A stretch of DNA of 64,000 nucleotides from Crocodylus rhombifer (lineage: Eukaryota > Chordata > Crocodylia > Crocodylidae). Positions 35,500-47,910 of the stretch are shown here, piece by piece; positions within the stretch are counted from its first letter, which is position 1; each line of letters starts with the position of its first letter. Location of the stretch: the NCBI GenBank assembly GCA_038503035.1, contig JAVSML010024622.1:453255-517254 (forward strand). The letters run 5' to 3'. The position numbers were made by a program, and so were the translations under genes. The notes below the pieces were generated by a model. The model was not told the origin of the DNA. It saw only the letters and a list, made by a program, of their open reading frames with translations, and did not search any database.

Positions 35500-36868
35500 T
35501 TACTTGGCCTTAAATTGAAGCAGTTTTTTTAAAAACCCACCACTACAATTTAGGGCCCCCACTTTGTCTACACGTGCCCCAAATCATGTGATAGTCTACA
35601 ACTGAGAATGAAACAAATGCTTGTGTAAATAATGTTCCCAATGATTATTGGCAGTTGAAAGTTAATGCAGTATAAATTCTGACTCAGGACAGACTATCAT
35701 CTTCTGTGAATGTGGAATAGCTCACTGGGAAGCAAAAAAATAGTGTCAAAGGGGAGATAATGAAAGTATAAAGAGGTGGTGGAGTGGTGAACTGCTAACT
35801 AGGAGGGGTGTTCACAGAGCTCTCACAGAAGATTTTTTCCCCCAAGAAATCCCCCCAAAAAATCCTTCTTGTCTAAAATTATATACAAAAATGCAATGTT
35901 TTGTTTTCTGTTCCTGATTCAGTAAAATCCTAACTCCCCATAATTTTAATTAACAATGCAGATTATTTACCCCAGTGACTAGCTGGCTGGTTGTGGTAAC
36001 AAGTTGTCCAGAAATAGAACAGCAAGCTTTCTTCTAGTATACATCTATTATCATGTCTCAGTTTTACTTAGGAAGTCAAAGGAGTAGTGGTAGAAGCTGT
36101 GCATGGGGAAGCCAGCAGCATAGCATGCCAGTATCCAGAGTTTGTCACAGTGCCATCTATCCTTAACAATACAATGTGTGCAAATTTTATAAAACAGAAA
36201 AAAAGAAATAACAGTTAAGAGACAAGCTTTCTATCGCTAGAAAAATGATTTAGAATGGTAAATCCTGATTATCCTTAACAAAATCTTCTTTTTAGTTATT
36301 AGCAGTATATCAGCACAGAATCTATTAAAAGTGTACCCTTCATCTATTTTAATGATATTATGTCAACTCAGTGTCAGACAGGATATATATTGGTATAGAG
36401 GCTAGATTACTTAAGTGGTACTGTATATCCAGATCCTGCAGTTGAGTTTTGCAAGTGAGCAGATTTCTGAAGATACTAGAAACTGATCTATATGGGTGCC
36501 TTGAGATTTTTTCAAGTGCCATGGGGTGCCACCCTGGTTAGCACTGTTATGTGTGCAAACACGATTCACAAAATAAACCCAGAGATTTTGAATTGAAATG
36601 TATACTGTTAAAATATTCTGACTTGTTGTGGTCTTTCTGAATGCTATGCAACAGAAGGATTACTCAGTTATTTTTCCATAGCTGAAAAACAAAGGAAAAT
36701 GAAAAGCTAGCATTTTCTTAGGGGTACCTTGATTCTAAAAAAGTTCTAAACCGCTGATATAACGCAACACTTTGTTTCTGTAAAAAAATATGTAGGCACT
36801 TAGAATAAGTATGTTTGTAAACATTTGCAGCATTAGTAGCTACTATTTATAATCTTTAGGCTCTGTAT
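35500..36868. other. Intergenic, no gene recognised
   Basis: AT-rich sequence. GTCTACACGTGCCCC at 35568 on the plus strand resembles a GTCTACAC-family right end, with no partner found. GGTGCCTTGAGATTTTTTCA at 36496 resembles an old DNA repeat end. Confidence 0.5.
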
Positions 36869-37083
36869 CAGGGGTAAGCAACCCCCAGCACACATGCCAG
36901 AATATGGCATGCAAAAGCATTTTGCTTGGCATGCGTGCCTTGAGGCAGACAGCGGGGAAGGGGCCAGGGCTGTGCTGCCACAACAAGGTTCTCCCCCACC
37001 ATCTACTCCTGGCACTCCAACATCTTACAAGTCAAGGTTGCAGGTGTTTTTGACACACTGCCTAAAAACGTTGCCAATCCCTG
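36869..37083 (-). mobile_element. Non-autonomous hAT element, 215 bp, copy 2 (inverted)
   Basis: The left end is CAGGGGTAAGCAACCCCCAG and the right end GTTGCCAATCCCTG is its inverse. The flanks ctctgtat and ctctatat match at 7 of 8. Internal words match copies 1 and 3 in reverse orientation. Confidence 0.8.
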
Positions 37084-38609
37084 CTCTATATCACTATTAG
37101 TGCTAATGAAGTTGCTTATTGATTTACAGTAGACAAGTAGAAATCTGGTGAAAATAAAAGTTGCAAAGGTTTTTTTTTTCCTAATGTGTGCTGAAATGTC
37201 CTGTTTGCTATTTTTTAAAGACTCTCTAGTAAAAACGGCAGAATAAAGCCTTTGTTTTTACCTACTCTGAAACTCTTAGCTTCTGTACAGGTAATTAAAT
37301 AATCTTCTGGGCTGTGCAGTGTAGGCATCAAAGGCAGAGTAGCTTAAAACATAGTAGTCAGTGAAATCTTTAATATGTGAAGTTATTGTGATTTACTTAT
37401 ATCAGTCTAAAATCTACTGGTATAACTTTCATGTGCAGATAAAAGTTATTTGCAGGAAGAGTTCTTGATTCTGGATTTTTTTTTCCTATTTTCTTCAGAA
37501 ATGTTTTGACTTTTAGTGCACAAATGTAATTTGTCTCAGACTTTTGCATGAGAAATGATAGAGACGTACGCTTACAGCATAATTTTTAGGCTTGACTTTG
37601 ATCAAATAATTGTATATATTTAAGAATATTATGTATTCAACAGCACAAATACAATGGGTACATATTTAAAAAACACACAAATATATTTTCAGTACATTCA
37701 CCTGTTGTCTTTCACTTAACTCATTCTGGAAGATTAAACTAGATTGGTATAATGTCTAGGCCTTTTGTGTTCAAATTTATCAGCTCTAACACTGTACTTG
37801 TGTCTGTAGTGCTAATGCAGCAGAGAGAATGTTTAAATACTTCCTCATTCACATCTGCTTCAATTTAATTTGTACTTACATTGATAAGGCATTTATATAA
37901 ATACTAAATTTTGTAAAAATAATAAGTAGCAAAGTCAGCATTCTCACCCTAACTTACAAGGATGTTATGAATAGGCCATATTTAGAGGCACAAACTACTT
38001 GTCACAGATATATTTATTGGCAATTTTGGATTAGAATTACTTGCCCCCAGAAATAGAAACTATAGCACACTATTTAACTACCCACTTAAAACATGAGACT
38101 TTCTTTTCTCCTGGATTTGATTTTTATAGGTTGTATTGTTCCAAGATGTTACAGATGACTGCAGTCTACAGAAACAAGGAAAAAGAATCAGTGGTTAAAC
38201 ATGTCTGACTCTTGGAGATAATTCAAAGGGAAAAAAATCCAGGTCATTGGCCTTTTTAAACAGACCCCTGGCAATATTTACTCCTCCATAAATAGCACAG
38301 TCACATGAAATAAAACTGTGTTCAGTAAAGCCTGCAAAACAAAAGAACAATTTACAGACTGAAATGCAAACTGTGGTTCCTGTGTTCACTGGGTAGGATT
38401 AAGTGAGCTTCCTGAATGGCTTCTCCTTAGTGACTGTGGTGTCACATCTGTCAGAAGAATAGTGCCTTAGGTCACCTTAGGTGTTCTGTCCCCAAGCACC
38501 AGGATGGACATATTGGGCCTCCTTTGCAGAATAATTGCTATGTAGGAGTAAATCTCTGCAATAATATCAGATTTCACTGTGGCTTAAGCTTGCTTTACTG
38601 CTGTTGCTA
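37084..38609. other. Intergenic, no gene recognised
   Basis: Strongly AT-rich and without repeats that I could name. Confidence 0.55.
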
Positions 38610-39165
38610 GCTTTTCCCTCTACTAAGTACTGATGAGGCCACATCTGGAGAACTGTGTCTAGTTTTGGGTCCCCACTACAGAAAGGATGTGGACAAATTG
38701 GAGAGAGTACAGTGGAGGGCAACAAAAATGGTGATGGGGGTAGGGGACATGACTTCTGAGGAGAGGCTGAGGGAACTGGGCTTATTTTATCTAGAGAAGA
38801 GAAGACTGAGAGAGGATTTAATAGCTGCCTTCAAATATCTGAAGGGGTGATCAAAAGAGGATGGAGCAAGACTGTTTTCAGTGGTTGCAGATGACAGGAC
38901 AAGGAGCAATGGTCCCAAGTTGCAGCAAGGGAAGTTTAGGTTAGATATTTAGGTTAGGAAAAACTTTTTCACTAGGAGGGTAGTAACGCACAGGAACAGG
39001 TTACCCAGAGATATTGTGGAACCTCCATTCTTGGAGGTTTTTAAGACCCAGCTTAACAAAGCCTTGGCTGGGATGATGTAGTTGGGGCTGCTCCTGCTTT
39101 GAGCAGGGGGTTGGACTCGATGACCTCCTGAGGACCCTAATTTTCTATGAGTTTATGGTTAAAGG
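38610..39165 (+). mobile_element. CR1 LINE 3' end, old
   Basis: It reads the CR1 C-terminal region (YRKDVDKLERVQWRATKM, then EERLRELGLFYLEKRRLRED) and ends with GGTTGGACTCGATGACCTCC and ATTTTCTATGAGTTTATG. It is more diverged than the copies at 3.3 and 18.3 kb. Confidence 0.85.
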
Positions 39166-39240
39166 CTTGTCTACACAGGGAAATTTACCAGTGTTATTAT
39201 ATCAGTATACTTATACTACTATAGTTATTCTACTATATCC
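39166..39240. mobile_element. Possible end of a GTCTACAC-type element
   Basis: AAAGGCTTGTCTACACAGGG begins directly after the CR1 tail and resembles the family terminus, but no opposite end was found. Confidence 0.3.
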
Positions 39241-40484
39241 ATGAAAATAATGGGCTTCTGGCAGCCTGCCACAGGCTTTCTTGGTCATAAATATTCTCTT
39301 AGTTTTTATTTCCTATGACCTATATATCTGGTTTATTTTCCCTGGTCATTTTTGTTCCATATTGGCTGCCATATTCAGTAAGTTTTCTAATAGAAACTGC
39401 TTTCCAGCAAGCACTAATTTTAGCCTGCTGAGAAGTTGATGACAGAATTCCATTGGTAGCTTTCTGATAAATTAATTCTTTGAATTGTGCATTAAGAAGT
39501 ATTTCTTAAAGGACTGCAGCTTCTATGGTCTTTGTTTAAAAAAAATGCAAACATTTTCCAAAAGCACTAGTTCTTTTTTGTTTTCTAGCTTTTGTGTCAG
39601 GTCTCTGTTATAGAAAATTGCAGGTATGTAGAAGGTAGCACTAGTTGGCATTTATGAAGCTCTGGTTTACTATAAGCATAAACATTCAGGAAATAGCAAT
39701 GAAATGTATTATTCACTTTTGCATTTCAATGAATAGAAATACTATGTGTTAAATCTGAAAATTGATTTGCTATCTGGCTGATAACTTTGTTCTGCTGTAT
39801 ACATACTCCAGCTTTTTAGAATTTCACTAAAGGAATGTCACTCTGACAAAGACATTAAGTGACTTGGAAAGTGTTAGTCATAAACTTATGTACCCAAGGG
39901 ATACTTTGCATCTCTTATGGAGTCAGATGGACTCCTTAGTGAGTGTTCACAAAATACTGTCCTCTTCTCAGAATGACTGACTCAAGGATCAAATCTGGGA
40001 GTTAAATTTGCGGGCAACTTTTTTATTGGCTCATTACCAGATATAATAATATAACTTTGCATATAAGAACTCAGCTTTTTTTTAAATCAATCTATATTTA
40101 TGGTACTTGCAACATCTGTATCTGAAAGCCTAACGTAAAATATAATTAAAATAATTTAACTCCCCCCCAAACAAATAGACAACCTTAACCAACAAGACGA
40201 GCCAGAAGTGGCATTAAGAAAGCACTGTCCCCACATGAAATGGGCCACACATACACATGCACATCTTCTCTTTCACACTCTTCTTTCAAATGCTGCTGTG
40301 GGAAGAAGACAACAGATAGCCCTTCAGACAAATTTGTCCTATAATATTTAAGAATGTGTAAACTAGAAGTAAGACTTTGGAACACTCCCACTGAATACTG
40401 AGTAGCCAGTGCTGTTCCAAGTGAGGTTCTGAATCTGCAGGACCTTATACTTGATTAACTTCAAGCATATGAATAATTCCATTG
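39241..40484. other. Intergenic, no gene recognised
   Basis: AT-rich sequence up to the first solo LTR. Nothing recognised. Confidence 0.55.
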
Positions 40485-41389
40485 TGTTGCAGGACACTAG
40501 GGTGGCCTGCTCCTCTAAAAAGCTGAAACTGCTAGGGGAAGAGCCCTAGCAGTGAGTTGGAAGCCCCAGCTGTTGGTTACCAGGGGAGTCAGAAGGAGCT
40601 AGTGGCCCACACCTGTCATCGGTCAGCTGACTGGAAGGGGGAGGGCCTGGCTCATATATAGACCCCAGGGCTGAGGCCAGGAGGGCAGTTCCCTGTCAGC
40701 AGCCAAGGGGGGAGAAGCTCTCCCAGAGCAAGCAAAGGGGAGAGACCTGTCTTCTGGAGCAGCTTCTGATATTGTTAAAGGACGGAGCATTCCCTGGTGG
40801 GGTTTGAATGAGGTTATAGCCAAGCAGCTTGAATTTACGTTACAGCCCAGGGGCTTGTATTTTGTTTACGGTTGTATAATATCGGTGGTTTGGGTGAGGG
40901 TATTAGGAGAAGGAGGAGGCCTCATAGGGGTACCACGACAGTGTGGGGAACCCCAGCGCCAGAGAGGGTGCAGCATTTGGGGTGCACTGACCCCAGCACC
41001 AGAGAGGCGTGGAATGAGACAGGAGGGCCCAGGGAGGACAAGGGGGCCAAATTATAACAAGGCCTGGACCAAACAATGTCAGTACCATCTGTGAGGCTTG
41101 GGGCGTGGTAAAGGGATGGTTGGAGCCACGCATAGCCCATAAGGCTAGGGTGCCCTGAAACACCCGTTGTGACATCTGTCTTGGAGTAGGACCCACCGGG
41201 GTCCAGGAGTCCACGGGGTCAGAGAGTACAGCAAACCGTGTCCAAGAGGGTGTAAGGCAGCTTCCCATACTATATAATTTCCATCCAAGACTTGGCAGGC
41301 GAGAATTGTGGGTGCCCAGTGGGCAACTCGGCACGGTAAGGGGGCCTTGGGGTGATCATGGCCATCCGGCAGGACCCCGTCCCGTGACA
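40485..41389 (+). mobile_element. Solo LTR of an endogenous retrovirus, 905 bp
   Basis: It begins TGTTGCAGG and ends GTGACA. The flanks cattg and cagtg match at 4 of 5. A TATA-like element CATATATAG lies near 40651. The segment GGTTTGGGTGAGG followed by GAGGCCTCAT (near 40888-40925) is shared with the LTRs at 44623 and 50779. No primer-binding site or internal gene follows, so it is a solo LTR. The open frames inside are not protein-like. Confidence 0.72.
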
Positions 41390-42199
41390 CAGTGACATCA
41401 GCAAAATGACTCTGATGCTTAAAATTAATCACACAAATGTTAGGTGGTGTGTGGCCTTAGCCAATAAAGCCACTTTCTCTTTGTTGAAATAAGCACCTTA
41501 ACAAATTTGATCAAGCTTGCAAAAGGGCACAGCAGAAAATACATTGTTGTCATGGACAAGAGATTTTGTTAGATGAGTAACATTTTAATAAGAAATAGAA
41601 ATAAGTGACATAAAAATGTATCTAGTTTAGGATATTCGCAGGTTTATTATCCATGTGTGTGGTACCCTACCTTCATTCAAACAACTTTTTTGGAGACTGA
41701 GTGGGAAAAGTATTTTGGCCTGATTGACCCCTGAACAGCTGTACAAAGGAATAGAACAACAGGATTGGAATTAACTCTTTATTTACTGAGGACCAGGTAC
41801 TGTTCTGTAGCATGAGTTCATATGTCCAAGATGAGTCTGAAAAATTAGAATGAAGTTAGAATTCTAATTTTAAAAGTCTCAGAAACAGAATGAGTATGCT
41901 GATGTGTTGTAGGTATTAAAGGTTCAAATTCATAAAGGGACTTAGATCTCACATCTAACCTGTAGGCATTTGGCTCTGGAAGTAGAATTCACAAACCATG
42001 AATTAGGTGCTAAGTTCATTCCCTGCAAATAATGGGGAAGAATTACATACCATGAGTAGGATTCACAATAGCCATGGAAATACCTTAAATAGCCAGCTGG
42101 GAACACTGAAGAGAGTCTGAAATTCTGACTTTCCCAGACTTAGGTGCTTACCTTCCACCCTAAAATAGGTACTTACCTACCTTGGTTGTCCCTTTGGGA
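41390..42199. other. Intergenic, no gene recognised
   Basis: Sequence between the first solo LTR and the long CR1. AT-rich; nothing recognised. Confidence 0.55.
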
Positions 42200-44090
42200 A
42201 GGACCACTGGCTTGTTCAGTTCTTAAGATCAGTTAGGCAGGCCAAGGCAGGACTGGAGCCTAGGCTGGCTACAACAATTAAGGACAATAAAAAGTCTTTC
42301 TACAGATACATAGTAAGCAAAAGGAAGACGCAGAGTAACATAGGGCCCCTGCAGGACAAATCAGGTCAGTTGGTAGTTGATGCAGAGAAAAAGGCAGAGC
42401 TCTTCAATGAGTTCTTTGCTTCAGTATTTCTAAGTACTGATCAAGACAATTCCACCACCTTGAATAAAGACAGATGTCCAAAAGGCACCAGACTGTCAAA
42501 GGTTAATGCTGACTTAGTTAAGGAGCACTTGGAAGGGCTGGATGGGTACAAGTCAGCTGGCCCAGATGACCTCCATCCACAGGTGCTGAAGGAATTGGCT
42601 GAAGAAAGTGTCATAGCTGAGCCGCTGGCACGGCTGTTTGAGTACTCATGGTGCTCCAGCCAGGTCCCAGACAACTGGAAAAGGGCCAATGTGGTGCCCA
42701 TTTTTAAGAAGGGGAGAAGGGATGAGCTGGGTAACTTTAGGCCAGTCAGTCTTACTTCTATCCTTGGGAAAATACTGGGAAAATACTGGAAAAAATCATC
42801 AAAGAGTGCATTTGTGCAGGCCCAGCAGGGGAAATGATAGTGAAAGGAAACCAGCATGGGTTCATCACAGGTAGATCCTGCCTGACAAACCTTATAGCTT
42901 TTTATGACCAGGTTACACTGCCTTGACACAGGAGCTGAGGCTGATGTCATCTACCTGGACTTTAAGAAGGCCTTTGACACAGTTTCGCATCCTATTCTCA
43001 TAGGGAGGCTAGCAGGCTGTGGAGTGGATGCTTACACAGTCAGGTGGGTGGCCACCTGGCTTAGGGACTGCACCCAGAGAGTGGTGGTGGACAGGTCATT
43101 CTTGGCCTGGAAGGAGGTGAGCAGTGGGATCCTGCAGGCTTTGGTCCTTGGACTGGCGTTAAATATCTTCATCAGCAATTTGGATGAGGTTGTGGAGAGC
43201 ACCCTCTCCAAGTTCACAGATGATACCAAGTTATGGGGCAAAGTTAACATACCAGAGAGTAGGAAGCAGATACAGGCCAATCTGGACAGGCTGGATCAAT
43301 GGGCAGAACGAAATAGGATACAGTTCAACAAAGATAAATGTAAGGTATTCCACCTAGGAAGGAGGAATCCCCAGGACACCTATAGGTTGGGGGATGACCA
43401 CCTCAGCAGCTCAGCAGTTGAAAGGGATCTTGGAGTCATAGGTGACTCCAAGATGAACATGAGCTGGCAGTGTAACGACGCCCTCAATGAGGCTAATCGC
43501 ATCTTGTCATGCATTAGCAGATGCATGACCAACAGATCAAGGGAGGTGAGGCTTCCCCTCTATGCAGCATTGGTCAGGCCACAGTTGGAGTACTATGTCT
43601 AGTTTTGGGTTCTGCACTTCCAGAGGAACATGGAGAATCTGGAGAGGGTTCAGAGGAGGGCCACTCTCATGATTAGTGGCCTCCGTGAAAGACCCTATGA
43701 GGGAGGTTGAGGGATCTGGATCTCTTCAGCCTTCACAAGAGACGTCTGAGGGGAGACCTTGTAGCTGCCTATAAGTTTAGCAAGGGAGGACAACAGGGAA
43801 TTGGAGATGTGCTATTTACCAGAGCACCCCTAAGAGTAACTGGGAATAATGGGTGCAAACTAGTGGGGTTAGACATTAGGAAGAAATTTTTTACAGTAAG
43901 GGTGGCCAGAATTTGGAATGGGCTTCCAAGAGAGGTGGTGCTGTCACTTAACTTGGAGTTCTTCAAGAGGAGGCTTGATAGTCACCTGACTGGGTCCTCT
44001 GACCTCGGTCCTCTTTCCTGCCAGGGGCAGGGGGTTGGACACGATGATCCTTTGTGGTCCCTTCCAACTTTACAATCTATGAATAAGATG
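42200..44090 (+). mobile_element. CR1 LINE, about 1.9 kb, with broken RT
   Basis: This is the longest CR1 copy in the window. The first frame (42370-42837) reads the RT N-terminal part (VVDAEKKAELFNEFFASVF, YKSAGPDDLHPQVLKELAEE, WKRANVVPIFKKG, NFRPVSLTS). A frame break near 42780-42850 follows. A second frame (42904-43602) has the RT motif A region (LDFKKAFDTVSH). Where motif C should read FADD the copy reads FTDD. A stop ends this frame at 43600, and a third frame (43707 on) holds the C-terminus. The tail at 44040-44088 has GGTTGGACACGATGATCC and ATCTATGAA. Inactive. Confidence 0.92.
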
Positions 44091-44559
44091 TACCTTAAGC
44101 AGGAAAGCAAAGCAGAACCTCTTTTATATAATAGCCGAGTTGTTACAGGACTTGTCCAAGAACTGAGTAACCTAAGCTTATGCTCCTTCTGAGACTCAGG
44201 AGGTTTAAATCCACATCAACTACCTCCTAGGATAATGCCATAACCACATTGGACTATAGGTTGGTTTGGAGAGCCCCTATCATCTGTTTTACTGAAACCA
44301 TGCCTGTAGCCATGTACTAGGCATCATGTTTCTACTCAGAAAATCACAGCTCTCCTAGTAGTAATGGTGAGCATACAGGCATTTATACAGTTTCTCCCAA
44401 AACAAAAATGGTGGTTCCAAGAGAATAATAATGTATCTTTCAACCCAGTTGAAGTTGCACCAGGGGAAGTTTCTTCCAGATGCTCAACTCCACCCATGGA
44501 CTAGGAGTTGCGGCAGAAAAATGATTGACAGGGAGTCACCCTGATCTGGGGAAGTCATA

Positions 44560-44600
44560 CACGTACACACATACACACACACACTTATATATACATATAT
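44560..44600. repeat. AC/AT-rich simple repeat
   Basis: Alternating ACAC and ATAT words lie just left of the solo LTR. Confidence 0.7.
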
Positions 44601-44622
44601 CCACAGAAAAAAAGTTGATGAC

Positions 44623-45622
44623 TGTAATGGGGAACCCTAGCCCTGTCACCAGAAAGCAGTCTGCCCCTTTAAGGCCAGAACTTTCTGGGTACAGAATGCT
44701 GGTGAGGAAGGGGTTAAATGCTGACTGGAAGGGGCAGGACTGTAAAACCCCCCAGGCAGAATGGCAGTAAGGGAGCTCCAAGAGCTCCACTGAGAAGCTG
44801 GGTCAGTGGTTCAAAGGTGGAAACTATAGAAGCTGTGGGGAGATGGCAGCTGCACCACAGCCAGGACTGTAGCTGATGGAAGGGAGCTGAGGCACAAACC
44901 CTGCGAATGTAAGCTAACCTGCCGCTTTGCGTGATCATATTGATTGGTGACAGTTGTTATTTTTTTTCCTTTTTCTTTCATTATTGAATAAGACTGTCGG
45001 TTTGGGTGAGGCCATGAGGAGGCCTCATTTGGGGACCCACTATGGAGTGGGGACCCTGGTACCAGTGAGGGCATGGCTTTTGGGGGTCACAGACCCCAGT
45101 GCCAGTGAGGTTGCAGCTTTGGGGGGGGGGGGCACAGACCCCAGCACCTGAAAGTGCAATCCTGAAAAGGCCAGGTGTACTTGGGGTGCAATATTTTTTT
45201 TTTTACTGAAAGAGTGCAAGTTCAGGGTCATGCCCTGGTTTTGGGCTTGCAGCTCCCTGTCTGTGGGGCTGGCACCCAGGCCTCTGAGCCAGGGATGACC
45301 AGGGTCCAGACTGGAGCAGGAAAGGAGGCCACGAGCCTCAAGACACTGGAAAAGGCTAGAGCCTCGGAGTCGAACCCTGTTTAGGGGGTTTAGATGGGGA
45401 GACCTAGCTAGAGAAAAACGGGTCGGGCTCACATAGGTGAAAGGCCCTAACAAACACAATAGGCAGTCTCCTGCTCACAAGAACATCATCATAATAATTT
45501 CTATCAGGATGTGGCAGGTGAGTATAGGGTGGTACATAAGAACCCCAAAGAAGGCTCCAAGGGCACCCCACATAAGGCACAAATGACCAGGAAGATGGTG
45601 CTGGGGAGGGCAACCTGTTACC
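44623..45622 (+). mobile_element. Solo LTR of an endogenous retrovirus, 1000 bp
   Basis: It starts TGTAATGGGG and ends at CTGTTACC, where CA is expected (one base changed). It is flanked by a perfect 5-bp duplication, atgac (44618-44622 and 45623-45627). A TTGAATAAGACTG polyadenylation-like segment is near 44984, followed by GGTTTGGGTGAGG. It is related to the LTRs at 40485 and 50779. No internal retroviral sequence. Confidence 0.8.
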
Positions 45623-45639
45623 ATGACCCTTTGTTGACC

Positions 45640-46560
45640 CAATATAACACAATGTGTTCCACGCTTTGTTGCAAAATGAAGTGTCCAAACCCAAATGTGC
45701 CATGTGCCTGAACCACAAAGCAGAAGAGTTGGACAGTGTGGTCAAAGCCAGACCTGTGAGTCAGTTTCTGCAGCTTTTCAGGCTTGCTATCTTGTCCTGG
45801 CCCAGCAGGAAACTGGCCAGGAAGGTAATTTTCCCTTCAGCTGCTCAGTATGGGATAGAGAAAATGTACACAGTCTTGGAAAGTCCAAGTCCAGAGCACC
45901 AAAGAATGATGAGGGAAGCAAAGAATGGTCATAGTTGGAGGAAGTCCAGGAAGCCATTGGAAGAGAGTCTACACCTACTTGCAAAAAGGGCAGGTGGTTG
46001 ATGCCACTAGGTCTAGGTGGTGGACAAAGATGACCATGGCCAGGGTCCCATGCAGGCGCTGCCACTGGAAGTCATAAGTTCTCTTGGTGATGGGCAGCTT
46101 GTACAGGTTGCACCAGGCTAAGTAGGTTTGCCTCAGTGTTGCTGCCACTCTCCAGGTCATGTCTGGCTGGGAGCTGAGAATAGTTATGATGCACTTTGAC
46201 AGTACCTTTTTGGATAGGATCGCAGAGCAGGTCCCACCACTGTTCTTAGTGAGCACAAGGAGGGACAGTAGGATACTGGGCCCACCAATCTCAGTGCTGT
46301 CCATAGGTGGAGAAATAGGTAATGATGGGGGGTGTCTGTCTAGTGAGCTGCCACTAGGGAGGGCTCATTGTGTGCAGATATGGTCCTCCAGGACAGCAAG
46401 CACATCCATGGGGAAAGCAGAGTTCACTTCAACCAGGAGGCACAAAGTAAAGCAAGCAGAGTGCAGGCCCAGCCTGTCAGTTGGGATTTTTGAGGCACCC
46501 TATGCTTGCCTTGCTCTGGAGGCTGCAACATTGTCGTATCTTATATGAGTGATCCTGCCA
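45640..46560 (-). mobile_element. LINE ORF2 C-terminal remnant, L1/Tx1-like
   Basis: On the minus strand, the frame 46304 to 45975 (109 codons) contains a C-terminal segment like that after the RT domain of Tx1/L1-clade LINEs. The key block is FQWQRLHGTLAMVIFVHH, then CPFC, at about 46061-45978. In that family it precedes the C-terminal His/Cys-rich region. The continuation below 45975 is out of frame and has stops. The region up to 46560 may belong to the same copy but is less certain. The solo LTR at 44623-45622 lies beside the 3' side of this copy. Confidence 0.55.
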
Positions 46561-47649
46561 TAAGTATTCCCACCTCATTGCCACCAGGGCCTCTAGTCAG
46601 ATGTAATTTACAGTTGTACCCAGGACCAACAAAGCCTGACAGTATTACTTAATAATTATTTGCTGTTTTTATGTACAGAGTTTGAAACCCTTCACTAGTG
46701 AAGAATGAGATGAACTCTCTTACACTGGAACTGGCAGGGAAGGGCTGAGTTGCTATAAAACAGTGCCCAAAACATGTTGGACAGTGTCACTTCCTAAAAA
46801 TGGTGTAGAAGAAGGTGACAGCTGTTGGAAGGTACATGAGAACAGAGAAACATTTTGATTCAGAGTCTGGAAACATTTCTGGGCCTATGGCTTTTTTGAA
46901 TGGGGTGCTGTGTGCTATAAATTGAGATTTGCGCCTGTATGATACTATATTTGTTTTATGGTAAAAACCAAACCAAACCATAATCTGCTTTAATAGGGAC
47001 AAACAGAAGAACTGGCAGTTTATGGGAGTAAACACAAGTATTGCTACTTAGTCTGCAAAGTGGATTTGATTAAAATACTGGAAAACTACATGCAATTTAC
47101 TCAATGACTAGCAAGAACGTATGCCTGCTACTGTTTGGGAAAGACTAATTTCTGACACCTGGCTAGACTTGTTGTCATATATATAAAAATTCAGAACATA
47201 ATACAGGACATAAGAAACAACAAGAAAAAATTAACCAGGCTGGGGAAGGAGACAAAAATAATAAAATGGATATATTTTAATTAACAAGTAAAAAAATGGC
47301 ACTGACAATGTAAGGACCCAGGAGGAACTGCAGGTAAGTACTTTCTAAATTACAAGCTTTTTTGAGGCCTTTCTTTATATGAAGAAATACAGGTGATACA
47401 ATAAAACTGTGGTGGTTTTCTATTGGGGTGAAAAACAGCTCCACATCTCTCTCTACTGTTCTACTGGGAACAAAATAAGGCCCCATGAAGATGTTATACT
47501 TAAGATGTGATTCAGTGTAATGACTAGTTAATTGCAACTTAAATAGTAACCCAGCCACACATTCAGGCAATTAATGGGAAATAAGACACACAATTATTCC
47601 ACAAAGTAAGTGGAAGAATTTGGTGGTTATTTTTTTATCATGTCTTAAA
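46561..47649. other. Intergenic, no gene recognised
   Basis: AT-rich sequence, no long frame with a recognisable product. Confidence 0.55.
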
Positions 47650-47910
47650 TTGACTGCATGGCAGGGTTCCTGCCATGCAGCCTGATGTGACAATCAAGCT
47701 GATTGTCAGTCCCACCCCTTGGGAGTGCAACAGTTCACCAGCCACCTGGCTTTCTACTTGTTAGTGCAGGGAGAGCCTGGGATCTGAATCCTGGGCCCTC
47801 CCTGCACCAGCAAATAGTAATGATAAGATGCCAAGATGGGGATCTGATCCCAAAACCATATGGCATGGCACAAGGCATGATTGTTGGGATCAGGGAACAG
47901 ATCCCACTGT
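47650..47910. repeat. Cluster of short perfect hairpins
   Basis: Five inverted repeats lie within 260 bp. 47654-47680 has 12-bp arms (CTGCATGGCAGG) and a 3-base loop. 47688-47708 has 9-bp arms (TGACAATCA) and a 3-base loop. 47764-47807 has 10-bp arms (GTGCAGGGAG). GGGATC/GATCCC pairs lie near 47839 and 47886. There is no coding frame that explains them; a decayed foldback element is the simplest guess. Confidence 0.6.

Noticed and set aside
47764..47807. microRNA precursor
   Set aside because: The arms are only 10 bp with a 24-base loop, and several neighbouring hairpins suggest a repeat rather than a microRNA.
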